A stretch of 64,000 nucleotides of DNA from Archaeoglobaceae archaeon (GCA_027028145.1 JALVJV010000013.1:1-64000); one strand, 5' to 3'. Shown: positions 22,215 through 30,683, numbered from the stretch's first letter. The notes: a model not told the origin generated them from the sequence alone. Made by a program: numbers and translations.

Positions 22215-22658
22215 CTAAAAAACCTCGTCGAATTCGACGTAATCTTCCGGTAACTCCTCAAGCTGTCCGGCTTCATCGAGCACCTTCTCTTCGATGTAAA
22301 TCGGGCAAGCCAATCTAACGGCTATGGCTATGCTGTCGCTCGGTCTCGCATCCACTTCGATCTCGTGATCGTTCTGCTTCAAAACTATCCTCGCATAGAA
22401 CGTGTTATCGACGAGATCGTCTATAACTATCTTCTCAACCCTCGCGTTTAGCTTTCCTATGATGTCAACCAGAAGGTCGTGGGTCATCGGTCTCGGAGGC
22501 ACCTGATTCTTCAGAGCGGAATGGATCGCCATCGCTTCCGCTATTCCGATGTAAATGGGAAGAAGTCTACCGTCCTCGGCTCTGAGAACGACTACGGGAG
22601 ATAACCCAAACACGCTCGGTGCGGCGAATACACCGAAGACCTCCGCTATCAACTCCAT
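22215..22658 (-). CDS. Bifunctional nuclease (BFN/DUF151) domain protein
   Basis: About 147 residues from ATG 22658. The frame is open to 22751, but the BFN domain starts at FAAPSVFGLSPVVVLRAEDG and family members are about 145-170 residues, with a TATA-like AGTATTAATAC some 30 bases before 22658. Core motifs are LLPIYIGIAEAMAI, PRPMTHDLLVDII and VDARPSDSIAIAVR, the last being the conserved acidic/Ser signature. The C-terminus is acidic (LEELPEDYVEFDEVF). Plant and bacterial relatives have RNase and DNase activity; the archaeal function is unknown. Confidence 0.88.
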   Translation of the reverse strand: MELIAEVFGVFAAPSVFGLSPVVVLRAEDGRLLPIYIGIAEAMAIHSALKNQVPPRPMTHDLLVDIIGKLNARVEKIVIDDLVDNTFYARIVLKQNDHEIEVDARPSDSIAIAVRLACPIYIEEKVLDEAGQLEELPEDYVEFDEVF

Positions 22659-22770
22659 TATAGTAGTAGGTAATTCCGAACGTATTAATACTTTCCCATA
22701 ACGTATTTGTAGACATTTATAATTATACGCTTCGAAAAGTATCTTAACCATTGTATCGCCTAAACGTTAG

Positions 22771-23067
22771 ATGCGAGGGCAAATTCGTGAGCGGGTTGCA
22801 AAGATAATAGATTCGTTTGATGTTTTAAAAATAATTCTTGATGATAAAGCCATTTGCTACGATGATAGGATAGTGATATTCGATCCTCCCTTCGAGATTC
22901 GGATTTTGAAAGGTGAGGAGATTATCATCTTTAGCTTCGGGGATGAGGATGTTGCGATTCTTTCCGAAAGTAAATGCTGGATAAAAGAGGGTTTCGAAGA
23001 TATCGTTGAGGAATGGGTTACAGCATTGACGTCGCTCGGATTCAAGAGGTATATTTTAAAGAAGTAA
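22771..23067 (+). CDS. Conserved-looking hypothetical protein (98 aa)
   Basis: A small soluble alpha/beta protein (MRGQIRERVAKIIDSFDVLK...) with alternating beta strands (FEIRILKGEEIIIFSFGDED) and a helical acidic stretch before a basic end (FKRYILKK). It ends 17 bases before the tRNA-Glu gene, convergent with it. Codon use matches the chromosome. No family recognised. Confidence 0.65.
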   Translation: MRGQIRERVAKIIDSFDVLKIILDDKAICYDDRIVIFDPPFEIRILKGEEIIIFSFGDEDVAILSESKCWIKEGFEDIVEEWVTALTSLGFKRYILKK

Positions 23068-23082
23068 ATGCTTATTAGAAAA

Positions 23083-23158
<76 letters not shown>

Positions 23159-23316
23159 TCAAAATAATTACACCTTTTTGAGTTTTTAAAAATTTTGGTG
23201 GTAAATTCGGACAAACGGGTAGGTATTTTAATTGATTACATATGCGACGGCTGTAATTTCCCGGCGCAGGTGGAAGTTTTAGCATTCTTTTTTAGCAAAA
23301 TTACTTTTCTATTTAC

Positions 23317-23877
23317 ATGGACTTGAGAACTCGACTCATCTTAAAACCCATCATCGGCGGAATACTTTTAGGCTTTTTCGTAATGTTACTGATATATCCG
23401 ATCTACAAATCCCTACTGGAGAGTCTGCTGGTCTCTTTAGGAATCGGTTTAGCCTTCGGATCGTTTTTGCTTCTGACGAATTTAATCTACTTAAAGAGAA
23501 TGGAGCGTAAATACGGCAGATCTCCTGAGTTGCTGAAGTGTCATCATACGAGAGAGCTCGAAATTGATATGCCCTACGATGAAGCATTCGATCTGTGCAT
23601 TAAAGCCGTTAAATCTCTGAAATGCAAAATCAGAGAAGAGAACCGTAATCTCGGCAAAATAATAGCGATAAAGCCGACGAAAGTTCCTTTGGATTGGATA
23701 TTTAACCAAGATCTGATAACGATTGAACTGCGAAGGCTTGACGGCAGAACTAAAATAAGGATTTCGAGCCAGCTTTATCCCCATCCGCCTACGGAATATT
23801 ACGTCGATTACGGGAGCAATTTGGAGAATGTGGAGAAGATCGTGGATATGCTGTTAAAGCATGCTTCCCGAATATGA
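23317..23877 (+). CDS. Membrane protein with N-terminal hairpin and soluble C-terminal domain
   Basis: A 186-residue protein with two membrane spans at about 10-28 and 34-54. A soluble alpha/beta domain follows (about 70-186) with a Cys in the conserved-looking helix FDLCIKAVKSLKCKIREENR and beta strands (KIIAIKPT; LITIELRRL; TKIRISSQL). The domain order resembles small DUF1499-like or START-like membrane-linked domains, but no assignment is safe. It is separated by 159 bases from the tRNA gene and convergent with the membrane gene set to its right. Confidence 0.7.
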   Translation: MDLRTRLILKPIIGGILLGFFVMLLIYPIYKSLLESLLVSLGIGLAFGSFLLLTNLIYLKRMERKYGRSPELLKCHHTRELEIDMPYDEAFDLCIKAVKSLKCKIREENRNLGKIIAIKPTKVPLDWIFNQDLITIELRRLDGRTKIRISSQLYPHPPTEYYVDYGSNLENVEKIVDMLLKHASRI

Positions 23878-23969
23878 TCAAAGCTACGATTAAGCCTATC
23901 CAACACGAAAACCAGAGTATTAAGGACGAATTTAAGCCCCTTAATGCGTAAACGGAACCGAGTGATATA

Positions 23970-24200
23970 TTAAAAATTGATATGAATATGCACATTCTTA
24001 ACGTTTCTATTATCTCCGCAGTGTATGTATGTTACAAAGGCGAATGCAAAAGGGACGAAGTTATAGCAGAATTCTTTAATACTCCATTTTTTCCCGACAC
24101 GGTGAATCCCACGTGGACTGTTGCACCTTGTCGTCCATCTCAAACCTAAGGTTAAAATTAGGCATAAAATTAACAGAACCAAAAGCAAACTTCTGCTCAT
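23970..24200 (-). CDS. Possible small membrane protein coupled to the Yip1-like gene (doubtful)
   Basis: ATG 24200 overlaps the stop of the Yip1-like gene in an ATGA arrangement and is followed by one hydrophobic helix (SLLLVLLILCLILTLGL). After about residue 20 the frame loses protein-like composition, and a neighbouring frame continues as FEMDDKVQQSTWDSPC. Either the protein is short or the gene is frameshifted like the one at 25127-25388. A further leftward frame at about 23795-23995 has two hydrophobic segments and may belong to the same decayed gene. Confidence 0.35.
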   Translation of the reverse strand: MSRSLLLVLLILCLILTLGLRWTTRCNSPRGIHRVGKKWSIKEFCYNFVPFAFAFVTYIHCGDNRNVKNVHIHINF

Positions 24201-24811
24201 CCCGTCACCTTCAAAAGCTTCGTAACTATGAGTGTGGTTATGAGCAAGGCGACAACTACACTGCAAAAGGCTCTCCAAGTCGAGAACTTATTTGATTCCC
24301 TGACCGCTATTACACATAAAGCCAAGCTCCAGAGCGTTAAGGCGAGTATTGATAAACCGAGGGTAATAATGGTTGGCGTGAACAGATGGGATATTATGTG
24401 CATTACCGTTTCGTGTGATAGCTGACCTTTTGTATTTTCAATAAGGACTTTGACATCTCCCGGAATCGATTTTAAGATTAGATAGCCAAGTATCGGTGGG
24501 AATATCAGCGGGAATCGTGCGTATCCGATTGCGGATAACAAGCCGACGAAGCTTGGATGTCCTCTCAGAGCTTTACCCATTATATACAGCAGAACCGCCG
24601 AAATAAGCCATTCCGCAACATCTCTGACCGCTCCCTCTAAACGGGTGTAGTCGAAGTAGAGAAATGCTGAAATGACGCTCGGAAGGATTACGATCAGCAA
24701 AGCCCCTATCAAAAAATTCTTCCCGTTCTCGCTTATTTCCTCAAAAGCACTCTTCGGTTTTAAAACCACATCCTTCAGCACGGATAGCGGTCTCAACATA
24801 CACACCTCCAA
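24197..24811 (-). CDS. Yip1-like membrane protein
   Basis: A 204-residue protein. It begins with a short cytoplasmic stretch typical of the family (VLKDVVLKPKSAFEEISENG), followed by five hydrophobic segments at about 32-52, 65-82, 88-120 (two) and 150-200. The family is common in archaea and often accompanies secreted or S-layer proteins; the molecular role is unknown. It is part of a leftward series with the genes 24813-25929, with an adjacent start two bases from the upstream gene. Confidence 0.75.
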   Translation of the reverse strand: MEVCMLRPLSVLKDVVLKPKSAFEEISENGKNFLIGALLIVILPSVISAFLYFDYTRLEGAVRDVAEWLISAVLLYIMGKALRGHPSFVGLLSAIGYARFPLIFPPILGYLILKSIPGDVKVLIENTKGQLSHETVMHIISHLFTPTIITLGLSILALTLWSLALCVIAVRESNKFSTWRAFCSVVVALLITTLIVTKLLKVTG

Positions 24812-24812
24812 G

Positions 24813-25124
24813 CTACTTTTCGCAAAGCTTTTTCACTTCCAATATTCCGAGTATTATCAAAGTGGCAAATATTGCTTTTGAGAGTGTCGTCAGTATCAGA
24901 TGCCAAGTGTATACCGAGTAAATCCGAAGTCCCAAAAAGATATCAAAACACGGAATTACTGCGGGTGAAATCATCTTTATCAAAAAAGCCGCACCGATGA
25001 AAAGCACGGCTTTTGATTTTATCCTGCGATACACGTAGAAACATGTAACGATGATTGAAAGCTCTATCAAGGTATTGATAAGAGAAAAGGCAAAAGTAAT
25101 CGGATCGATGTTACCCAATCCCAT
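24813..25124 (-). CDS. Four-span membrane protein, unknown function
   Basis: A 103-residue protein of four hydrophobic helices (about 8-28, 36-54, 58-78 and 82-98) ending EVKKLCEK. Its ATG stands three bases after the reconstructed end of the frameshifted gene upstream, and it ends one base before the Yip1-like gene. The helix spacing resembles small archaeal membrane proteins found next to CARDB-type surface proteins. No family name can be given. Confidence 0.7.
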   Translation of the reverse strand: MGLGNIDPITFAFSLINTLIELSIIVTCFYVYRRIKSKAVLFIGAAFLIKMISPAVIPCFDIFLGLRIYSVYTWHLILTTLSKAIFATLIILGILEVKKLCEK

Positions 25125-25126
25125 CG

Positions 25127-25388
25127 TTAACCCTCCATCGACTCCCTAAAACCTTGTTTGAAGCTCTTGTAGAGAAGAAGGGAAAAGCCGTAGATGAAAA
25201 TGATGCCACCGGCAATTGTAAGTGCCCCGATTGGTGCTTCCCGATATGATACCGGAGCTACCCATTACGTATCCCACGACGAGCAGATCGACTATCCTCC
25301 TATCCGTTTCTTCCAACCTGTCTGCGTGCCTCTTCAGTAGGTATAGAAAGATCAGTCCCAGCAGGAGTGAAATGATGGCAATATCCAT
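25127..25388 (-). pseudogene. Small membrane protein gene interrupted by a frameshift
   Basis: From ATG 25388 (GAGGTG upstream) the product is a membrane helix (DIAIISLLLGLIFLYLLKR), a charged loop (HADRLEETDRR) and a second helix start (IVDLLVVGYVMGSSG). Then the frame becomes non-protein-like (WHHFHLRLFPSS). Moving to the next frame near 25230-25250 restores a membrane protein, APIGALTIAGGIIFIYGFSL then LLYKSFKQGFRESMEG, which stops at 25127, three bases before the next gene. The exact placement of that stop shows the gene was once about 86-90 residues long. One inserted base, or two lost, explains it; a sequencing error is also possible. Confidence 0.75.
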
Positions 25389-25413
25389 CGAACACACCTC
25401 TTGAAAAAATTTG

Positions 25414-25929
25414 TTAAGAAATCATATGATGAGCAGAAATGTATACCTTAACAACCGTTTTCTTATCCAAATCTATCAAAGCCGAAACTATCCTATCGCC
25501 ATGCCAAGTAACACTGAAAAGCTCCTTTGGCTTGTAGAACTTCGCCGAAGTTTGGGGCAGAATCCTTCTCACGGTAACGATACCTTTTGCGTTTTTGGCA
25601 ATGGTTTCGTTGCTCATTGCTATCGACAACGCTTCAAGCTTAACGCTTTCCGGTAAGGCTTCCAAGCAGTATGATTTCAGGATAAGAGTTCCGTTGTCGT
25701 TTACGAAGAGATATATGTCTTCACCTTTAAGCTTAGAACATTTGGCTTTAACGTAGATGTAGTCACCCTTAACCTCAACGCTGACGTTGTCGTAGCTGAA
25801 ACCGTCGAAGGGGTAAAGGTAGTCTAGTATTTGATCCTTCAATTCCGCTGTCGAATTCTGATGGATTTTTGCATTATTTTGAATGCAACCCAAAAATAGA
25901 AGGGGAATGAGTAGGATTACCCACCTCAT
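25414..25929 (-). CDS. Putative lipoprotein
   Basis: A 171-residue protein with a lipoprotein signal: hydrophobic residues 3-13, lipobox LFLGC at 11-15, then a polar linker (IQNNAKIHQNSTAELK). The mature part is alpha/beta with strands VSVEVKGDYIYVKAKC and GIVTVRRILPQ and two cysteines (KCSKLKG; KSYCLEA). The start overlaps the end of the CARDB-type gene, so both are one transcript. It probably sits on the outer face of the membrane with that protein. Function unknown. Confidence 0.78.
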   Translation of the reverse strand: MRWVILLIPLLFLGCIQNNAKIHQNSTAELKDQILDYLYPFDGFSYDNVSVEVKGDYIYVKAKCSKLKGEDIYLFVNDNGTLILKSYCLEALPESVKLEALSIAMSNETIAKNAKGIVTVRRILPQTSAKFYKPKELFSVTWHGDRIVSALIDLDKKTVVKVYISAHHMIS

Positions 25930-27134
25930 TCTATCTCGACCTCTATGCTGAATCCGAAGCAGTTTTTAGGCATAACTTCCACCTTCCAAATTCCGTTTTC
26001 TGGGTTCTCTATCGTGTATATCTTCGTCTTGGTAGCACTTACGACCTTGTAGATTCCTTCGGTCTCTTCCCAAGGCGGAGCAAATTTGCCGGTTGTAACG
26101 ATAACCTTCTCTACGATCTTAGGCTTGACGTTAACGACACCGCTGGGCGATACTATTTTAACGTCGAAATCACCCTTGGCATAACTCCTACCGCCGATTA
26201 TTGGAATCGGTATACCCATGAAATCCGAGCTGACCTTCACCGTAAGCTTGCTCGCATTTTCTATCTCAATCGTTTTAACGAACGGCTCGGTCGGCTTCGT
26301 GAAGACGTTGAGGTTTATCTCCACTCTCTGCATCCATTCATCCAATCCCGGATCGTTTATGTTCAGCTTTACGGCTCCCCTCAAATAGCCCTTAGCCGTC
26401 GGAGGAACCCTTACCTTGATCTTAACTTCCACCTCGGAGTTTGGCGGTATGATTGAAGGCGACTCTATTTGCACGTTATCCTTGCTCAAATATTCTGCAA
26501 AACTGCTGATATACTCCGGTTTCACAAATTCCGGATTTAGTTTGAAAGATCTGTTTGCAGTGTTTTTGATTTTTATAGTGTATTCGTAGGTCTTTCCAGC
26601 CTCGACTACATCGCTTATATATCTCGGCGTTATCCTAACGCTCGGAGGAATCCAGACCTCAACGCTGAGATGCATTGCGTTGATGTATCTCGGAGTTCCG
26701 TAAGGCGTTGCAGTCGGAATCGTATCGTTCGTGAAGGCTATCGTGCAGGAATAAAATCCCTTTTCCGTATCTTTCGGAACTCTAACCGTAATACCGATTT
26801 CGGTCTCCTGCTTAGCCTTTAAAACGAAGTTGGATTTACTAAAGGATATCCAGCTTTTATCTATGATATTCTCCGCGTAAGGTTCGATCACGACCTTAGG
26901 CGTTATCCTTACATCCTTATCCGTCGGATTCTTTACCTTCACTGTGAACGTTGCGGAATCACCCGGTTTTAGCCTCAAATGTTTATAGCTCGGCGATATT
27001 ACGAGCTTCGTAATGTTACTGAAATATACGGGCTTCATCTGTTGCACCGGGACGGGTATCGGCACTTCTTCAGCCATACAGACCGTCGGTAGGATCAGTA
27101 ACAACAACGCTAATAGCACAACCCTTTTCATCAA
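25926..27134 (-). CDS. Secreted protein with NEW3/CARDB-type Ig domains
   Basis: A 402-residue protein with signal peptide (VVLLALLLLILPTVCMA). Two Ig-like domains typical of COG1470 follow: about 45-150 (LKPGDSATFTVKVKNPTDKD) and 160-265 (VEAGKTYEYTIKIKNTANRS; PPNSEVEVKIKV). A C-terminal beta domain follows to residue 402 without a membrane anchor. It leads the operon of lipoprotein, small membrane proteins and Yip1-like protein. A role as extracellular scaffold is inferred. Two codons MM at the start leave a three-base uncertainty. Confidence 0.8.
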   Translation of the reverse strand: MMKRVVLLALLLLILPTVCMAEEVPIPVPVQQMKPVYFSNITKLVISPSYKHLRLKPGDSATFTVKVKNPTDKDVRITPKVVIEPYAENIIDKSWISFSKSNFVLKAKQETEIGITVRVPKDTEKGFYSCTIAFTNDTIPTATPYGTPRYINAMHLSVEVWIPPSVRITPRYISDVVEAGKTYEYTIKIKNTANRSFKLNPEFVKPEYISSFAEYLSKDNVQIESPSIIPPNSEVEVKIKVRVPPTAKGYLRGAVKLNINDPGLDEWMQRVEINLNVFTKPTEPFVKTIEIENASKLTVKVSSDFMGIPIPIIGGRSYAKGDFDVKIVSPSGVVNVKPKIVEKVIVTTGKFAPPWEETEGIYKVVSATKTKIYTIENPENGIWKVEVMPKNCFGFSIEVEIE

Positions 27135-27755
27135 ACCACCCTATGTATAAAATTTCACGTAAAGTTAAAAAAGTTCTGACCATAACTTCAGAATATAAAA
27201 ATAATTTTAAAAATAAATTTTCGATTTGCTCGACAACCATGCAAATCCAATGTATGCGAAGAAAATTGAACTGAAGTAGCTCTTACCCTTTTAGATTTTA
27301 ATTGAGGTGGCTGGGATAGCATTCAAAGATTGATAAAATCTTAAGATTTAGGTAGAAACTCTTAATGGAATGGTCTTCTAAAATTTCTTACGAATTTTTT
27401 ATTTCCAGAATTACTCTTTCTACGTAGCTTCCTTTACCGAAGGTTTGTATGTTTTTCTGCTAAACAAGGTGCTTTATAGCTCTCTCACAAAACCTCTAAC
27501 AAATTCGTAAATTAGGAATGTATTTTAATAATTTTCCTTTTTACGTCTACCGCTATGAGAACTTGCCGTTAATTGCTATTTCTTCGAAAAACCTGAATTC
27601 TCCACTTTCAGAAACTATCTTCTTCAACTTTTCTACTGCCCTTTGAACCGATAACTTTGGCGACCTCTTATCGATAGCCCTTACAATAAACCAAGCCTAA
27701 CCAAATTCCTTAATAATCAAGATTGGACTAAAGTTTTTTATCCGTTGATCTGCTA
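27135..27755. other. Gene-poor stretch with possible gene remnant
   Basis: AT-rich sequence without an intact gene. A leftward open stretch at 27553-27696 reads AWFIVRAIDKRSPKLSVQRA and onward to a charged helix and stop. Its composition is protein-like but it lacks a start, so it is a likely remnant of an imported gene. Together with the broken hicA and the fragment after it, this forms a decayed region next to a tRNA gene. Confidence 0.4.
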
Positions 27756-27965
27756 ATGGAATTAATGAAGCTTAACGTAGTGATTTGGAAAGAAGAGGAT
27801 ATGTTTGTAGTAAAGGAAGTGTTTACGGGGGTAACTACACAGGGAAAAACAATAGAAGAAGCCTTGGAGAATATTAAGGAAGCAGTTGAGTTATACTTGG
27901 AGGAATTACCGGAATTGAAAGAAGAACTGGAAAATAGGGAGATTATCGGTGTCATGAATGTCTAA
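27756..27965 (+). CDS. hicB: HicB-type antitoxin
   Basis: A 69-residue protein with the HicB fold: beta strand LNVVIWKEEDMFVVKEVF, then TGVTTQGKTIEEALENIKEAVELYL, an exact match in layout to the family signature in which the toxin normally sits on the same transcript. It lacks a C-terminal DNA-binding domain, as in many short archaeal HicB proteins. The stop overlaps the ATG of the downstream hicA remnant. In HicAB systems HicB neutralises the HicA mRNA interferase; here the toxin is broken, so it may be a relic or an antidote to related toxins elsewhere. Confidence 0.85.
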   Translation: MELMKLNVVIWKEEDMFVVKEVFTGVTTQGKTIEEALENIKEAVELYLEELPELKEELENREIIGVMNV

Positions 27966-28176
27966 ACTTCCAAAACTCTGAATTCTTGTAAAGAAGTTCG
28001 GCTTTAAAGTAAGCAGACAGAAGGGTAGCCACGTAACTCTAGTGAAACACGAAGCCGGAAGAAAGATCGTAACGGTCGTTCCTCTACATCCAGAGCTGAA
28101 GCCTGGAACTCTCCTCGGAATCCTTAAGCTCGCGGAAATAAGTAAAGAAGATTTCCTGAAAGCTCTAAAAAAGTAA
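27958..28176 (+). pseudogene. hicA: hicA toxin gene inactivated by an in-frame stop
   Basis: Translating from ATG 27958 gives MSKLPKL, then TGA, then ILVKKFGFKVSRQKGSHVTL and a normal HicA ending (VVPLHPELKPGTLLGILKLA). The catalytic His and the KGSH motif of the double-stranded-RNA-binding-like toxin are present. The stop falls where family members have SGKEV or similar, and a few codons appear to be missing there. No ATG, GTG or TTG follows in frame before the conserved core, so no active toxin is expected. Loss of toxin with retained antitoxin is the expected direction of decay. Confidence 0.82.
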
Positions 28177-28320
28177 GAGCTAAGTAATTCGTCCCGACCT
28201 GACTTTGAAGATGAACAAGAAACTGCTCGAATTCTGTGACGAGGTATGGATATTCGGAAACGAGATTACTGGAATGAGAGAAGTGTTTGAACATTTAAGG
28301 ATCTGAACCAGAAGTAAAAG

Positions 28321-28394
28321 TGCCGAGGCCGGGATTCGAACCCGGGACCTTCGGATTATGAGTCCGACGCCCCAACCAGCTAGGCTACCTCGGC
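28321..28394 (-). tRNA. tRNA-Met(CAT), elongator type
   Basis: A 74-base cloverleaf on the minus strand: acceptor GCCGAGG/CCTCGGC, anticodon arm TCGGA-CTCATAA-TCCGA with anticodon CAT, T-arm CCGGG-TTCGAAT-CCCGG, discriminator A. It lacks the three G-C pairs of initiator anticodon stems. An Ile2 identity through C34 modification cannot be excluded. Its 3' end faces the decayed region holding hicB and the hicA remnant. Confidence 0.93.
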
Positions 28395-28475
28395 TTAGTA
28401 TCATGTATTCGAGTGTTATTAAAAACTTTTCGAAGCGTTAAAAAGGCAGTTAGAACCGGTATAAAAAAATGGAGG

Positions 28476-28685
28476 TCACTTGATCAGTTCTCTGGCAGCG
28501 AGCTTGATGTCATCGGCTTTGACTGTCTTTCTTCCGGAGTTCTTCGCAAGCTCGACAGCCTTCTTGGCGATCTTGATCGCATACTCCTCGATAGCCTCCG
28601 CCAAAGCTTTCTTCGCGGCTTCGCTAACCCTTGGCGCACCGGCGTTCCTTATTATCCTCTCGACGGGTGCAAGCGGTAATTCCAC
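28476..28685 (-). CDS. Archaeal histone
   Basis: The product from GTG 28685 is [16 protein letters not shown]..., 69 residues, matching the usual length and the usual MAELPIAPVGRIIKNAG beginning. GGAGGTGAT lies eight bases before this GTG; the ATG at 28691 would be too close to it. The histone fold comprises helix 1 ([11 protein letters not shown]), helix 2 ([20 protein letters not shown]) and helix 3 ([15 protein letters not shown]), including the RKTVKADD loop. Dimers and longer multimers wrap DNA. It stands alone between the tRNA-Met and the CBS gene, on the minus strand. Confidence 0.96.
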   Translation of the reverse strand: MELPLAPVERIIRNAGAPRVSEAAKKALAEAIEEYAIKIAKKAVELAKNSGRKTVKADDIKLAARELIK

Positions 28686-28942
28686 ATACATCACCTCCTT
28701 TAATTAATTCAATTTTCTACACAACCCTTATATAAATCTTTAGATTCATCGGAAGATTTATAGAGCGAGAAGTAGAGTATACCGTAAGAAGATCGCCAAA
28801 CTTTAGGTATGTTTTGGGCTTAACTCTTCGTATTTGAAAATTAGGGCGGATCTCGGCTATCGAGCCATCGTCGGTAACTGAGGGTGTTTTGGTGAATAAG
28901 TATAAATACGCCAAAAACCATCTACGATCGGGGGTGGTGTAT

Positions 28943-30127
28943 ATGGACGTTGAAAGTCTGAAAGAGTTAATTAGAGAAGATTACGACGTCATCGATGCAA
29001 ACGAGACTATTTCTAAGGTTATTCCGATGCTCGAAAAGTGGGAGGAAAAAAGTGCGATTCTCGTTGAGGAGAATGGAAAGATAATAGGTGTTGTTAGGGA
29101 AAGGGATCTTATGAGAGGTTGCGTAATGGTCAATCCTCATGAAACAAAGATCAAGCACTTCGTAGTTCGAACGGGCATACTATCTTTGGACGATCTGACT
29201 CCGGAGAAGGTTGCAAGGAGATTCGTCGAAGACTCGACCCCTTTCGTCATAGTTAAGTTAAATGGAAAATACGGCGTAATATTCGTCGACGACTTCCTCA
29301 AACTCGTAAAACCGGAATTTGAGGACGTAAAGGTTAAGGAGATTATGAATCCGGAAGTCGTAACGGTCAAAGACCATGACACGGTAGCCAAAGCTCTCGC
29401 TACGATGAGAAATCACGGAATAGACAGGGTAGTCGTTGTTGACGACAACAATAAGGTCGTTGGAATAGTTACCGGTAAGGATATAGTTGACAGAGTCTTG
29501 GCACCGAGAAAAAGGGCGAGACTCGGAGATGTCAGCGGTGAAAAGGAGAAAACGCTTTCGATTATGGTCGAGAGTATCATGAGCTATCCCGTAATAACGG
29601 CTAACAAGAACGACAGTGTGGCGAGCGTTATAGACACCATGATCGAAAAGAACATTTCGAGCGTAGTTGTAACGAAGGATGGATTCCCGGAGGGAATCGT
29701 GATAAAGAAGGATATACTCGAAAACTTCATAAAGAAGGCTACTCCGACGAAGTTCGATGTTCAGGTGATAGTCAGGAACCTCACACTCGACGATTTCGAA
29801 AAGGCGAGGATAAACGACGATCTGAACAACTTCATGGAAAAGTTCAAGGATTACTTCGGAGAGGCTATTTTGTTCGTGTATATAAGAAAGTTCAGGTGGG
29901 AATACTACAGAGGTCTTCCGTGGGTTCTCGTTAGGCTAAAGCTTGCGAGCGATAAGGGAACGTTCGTTGCAACCGGAGAAGGATGGGGTGCGGAATACGC
30001 CCTTCATGCGACGCTTAAAAAGCTTGAGAGGGAGATCCTCAAGGAGAAGGAACTGCTGACGGATAAGAGGATGATAAGGAGGTTCTACGAAGACGTTTTC
30101 TCGGACTTTACGAGCACGAGCGCTTAA
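28943..30127 (+). CDS. Four-CBS-domain protein
   Basis: 394 residues from ATG 28943. The frame opens at 28889, but AGTATAAATAC at about 28895 and GGGGGTGGTG at 28931-28940 place promoter and ribosome site inside that extension. Four CBS repeats lie at about 10-55, 60-115, 120-185 and 205-260 (DYDVIDANETISKV; VKEIMNPEVVTVKDHDTVAK; VESIMSYPVITANKNDSVAS). A C-terminal 130-residue domain with basic helices follows (FRWEYYRGLPWVLVRLKLAS). CBS pairs bind adenosyl ligands and sense energy state. The C-terminal domain resembles a ribosome-associated HPF-like fold seen in some archaeal CBS proteins, from memory; this is uncertain. Confidence 0.85.
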   Translation: MDVESLKELIREDYDVIDANETISKVIPMLEKWEEKSAILVEENGKIIGVVRERDLMRGCVMVNPHETKIKHFVVRTGILSLDDLTPEKVARRFVEDSTPFVIVKLNGKYGVIFVDDFLKLVKPEFEDVKVKEIMNPEVVTVKDHDTVAKALATMRNHGIDRVVVVDDNNKVVGIVTGKDIVDRVLAPRKRARLGDVSGEKEKTLSIMVESIMSYPVITANKNDSVASVIDTMIEKNISSVVVTKDGFPEGIVIKKDILENFIKKATPTKFDVQVIVRNLTLDDFEKARINDDLNNFMEKFKDYFGEAILFVYIRKFRWEYYRGLPWVLVRLKLASDKGTFVATGEGWGAEYALHATLKKLEREILKEKELLTDKRMIRRFYEDVFSDFTSTSA

Positions 30128-30133
30128 CCTTTT

Positions 30134-30559
30134 TTATAACCTTAGGAGATCGAGCAGATAGTCTCCGGTATACGTTTTAAGCGGAATGTTCAGCTTTTTT
30201 AACGCAACTTCAATGAATGCCGACTGGTAATCACCGTAACCTCGTGTCCCTCTGAACATGACTATCACTTCGCCGTAGTTGTCCTCTCCGTGCACTATGT
30301 AGTAATTGGCGCCTTGCTTGTTATTGCCCGATGGAATCACCACCTTAAAGGCTGGAAGCTTAACCCTTTTGAGCGATCCGACGAACTTCACGAAAGCTCT
30401 CTCATCGTAAAACTTGAATCTCCTGATTCCGTCGTTCGGCATCTTCTCCTTGTATATTATCGCATCAGCCAACGGCATTCGGAACGCATCTTCTATATCC
30501 TCTTCGTGTATCCTACTATACAGGCTTGAGACGTCACCCTCAACAGCTACCGCTTGCAT
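30134..30559 (-). CDS. Hypothetical protein (141 aa)
   Basis: A soluble alpha/beta protein with a strand-rich second half (FKVVIPSGNN; YYIVHGEDNYGEVIVMFRGTRG) and a helical end (AFIEVALKKLNIPLKTYTGDYLLDLLRL). It is convergent with the CBS gene, 7 bases away. The string MFRGTRGYGDYQS is distinctive but matches no family recognised. Codon use fits the chromosome. Confidence 0.7.
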   Translation of the reverse strand: MQAVAVEGDVSSLYSRIHEEDIEDAFRMPLADAIIYKEKMPNDGIRRFKFYDERAFVKFVGSLKRVKLPAFKVVIPSGNNKQGANYYIVHGEDNYGEVIVMFRGTRGYGDYQSAFIEVALKKLNIPLKTYTGDYLLDLLRL

Positions 30560-30665
30560 CGTTTACACCTCTATCAAACGTTTGGTTGAAGTAGTATTTA
30601 AAAATTGTTCTTTATAATTTAGTTACAAATGAATATATGAAGAAAAGTATCCGATTATGTAGGTG

Positions 30666-30683
30666 CATACGTAGCTACGTATG
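30666..30683. promoter_or_regulatory. 18-base perfect palindrome upstream of the GDP-mannose gene
   Basis: CATACGTAGCTACGTATG is its own reverse complement and lies 63 bases before ATG 30746, upstream of the TATA box (GTTATATTTTG, centred about 25 bases before the ATG). The position fits an activator site or a symmetric repressor operator. Confidence 0.55.

Noticed and set aside
28212-28306. Short gene starting MNKKLLEFCDEVWIFG
   Set aside because: The frame stops after 21 codons; the sequence continues sensibly only in another frame, so it is at best a remnant and is described as part of the decayed island.
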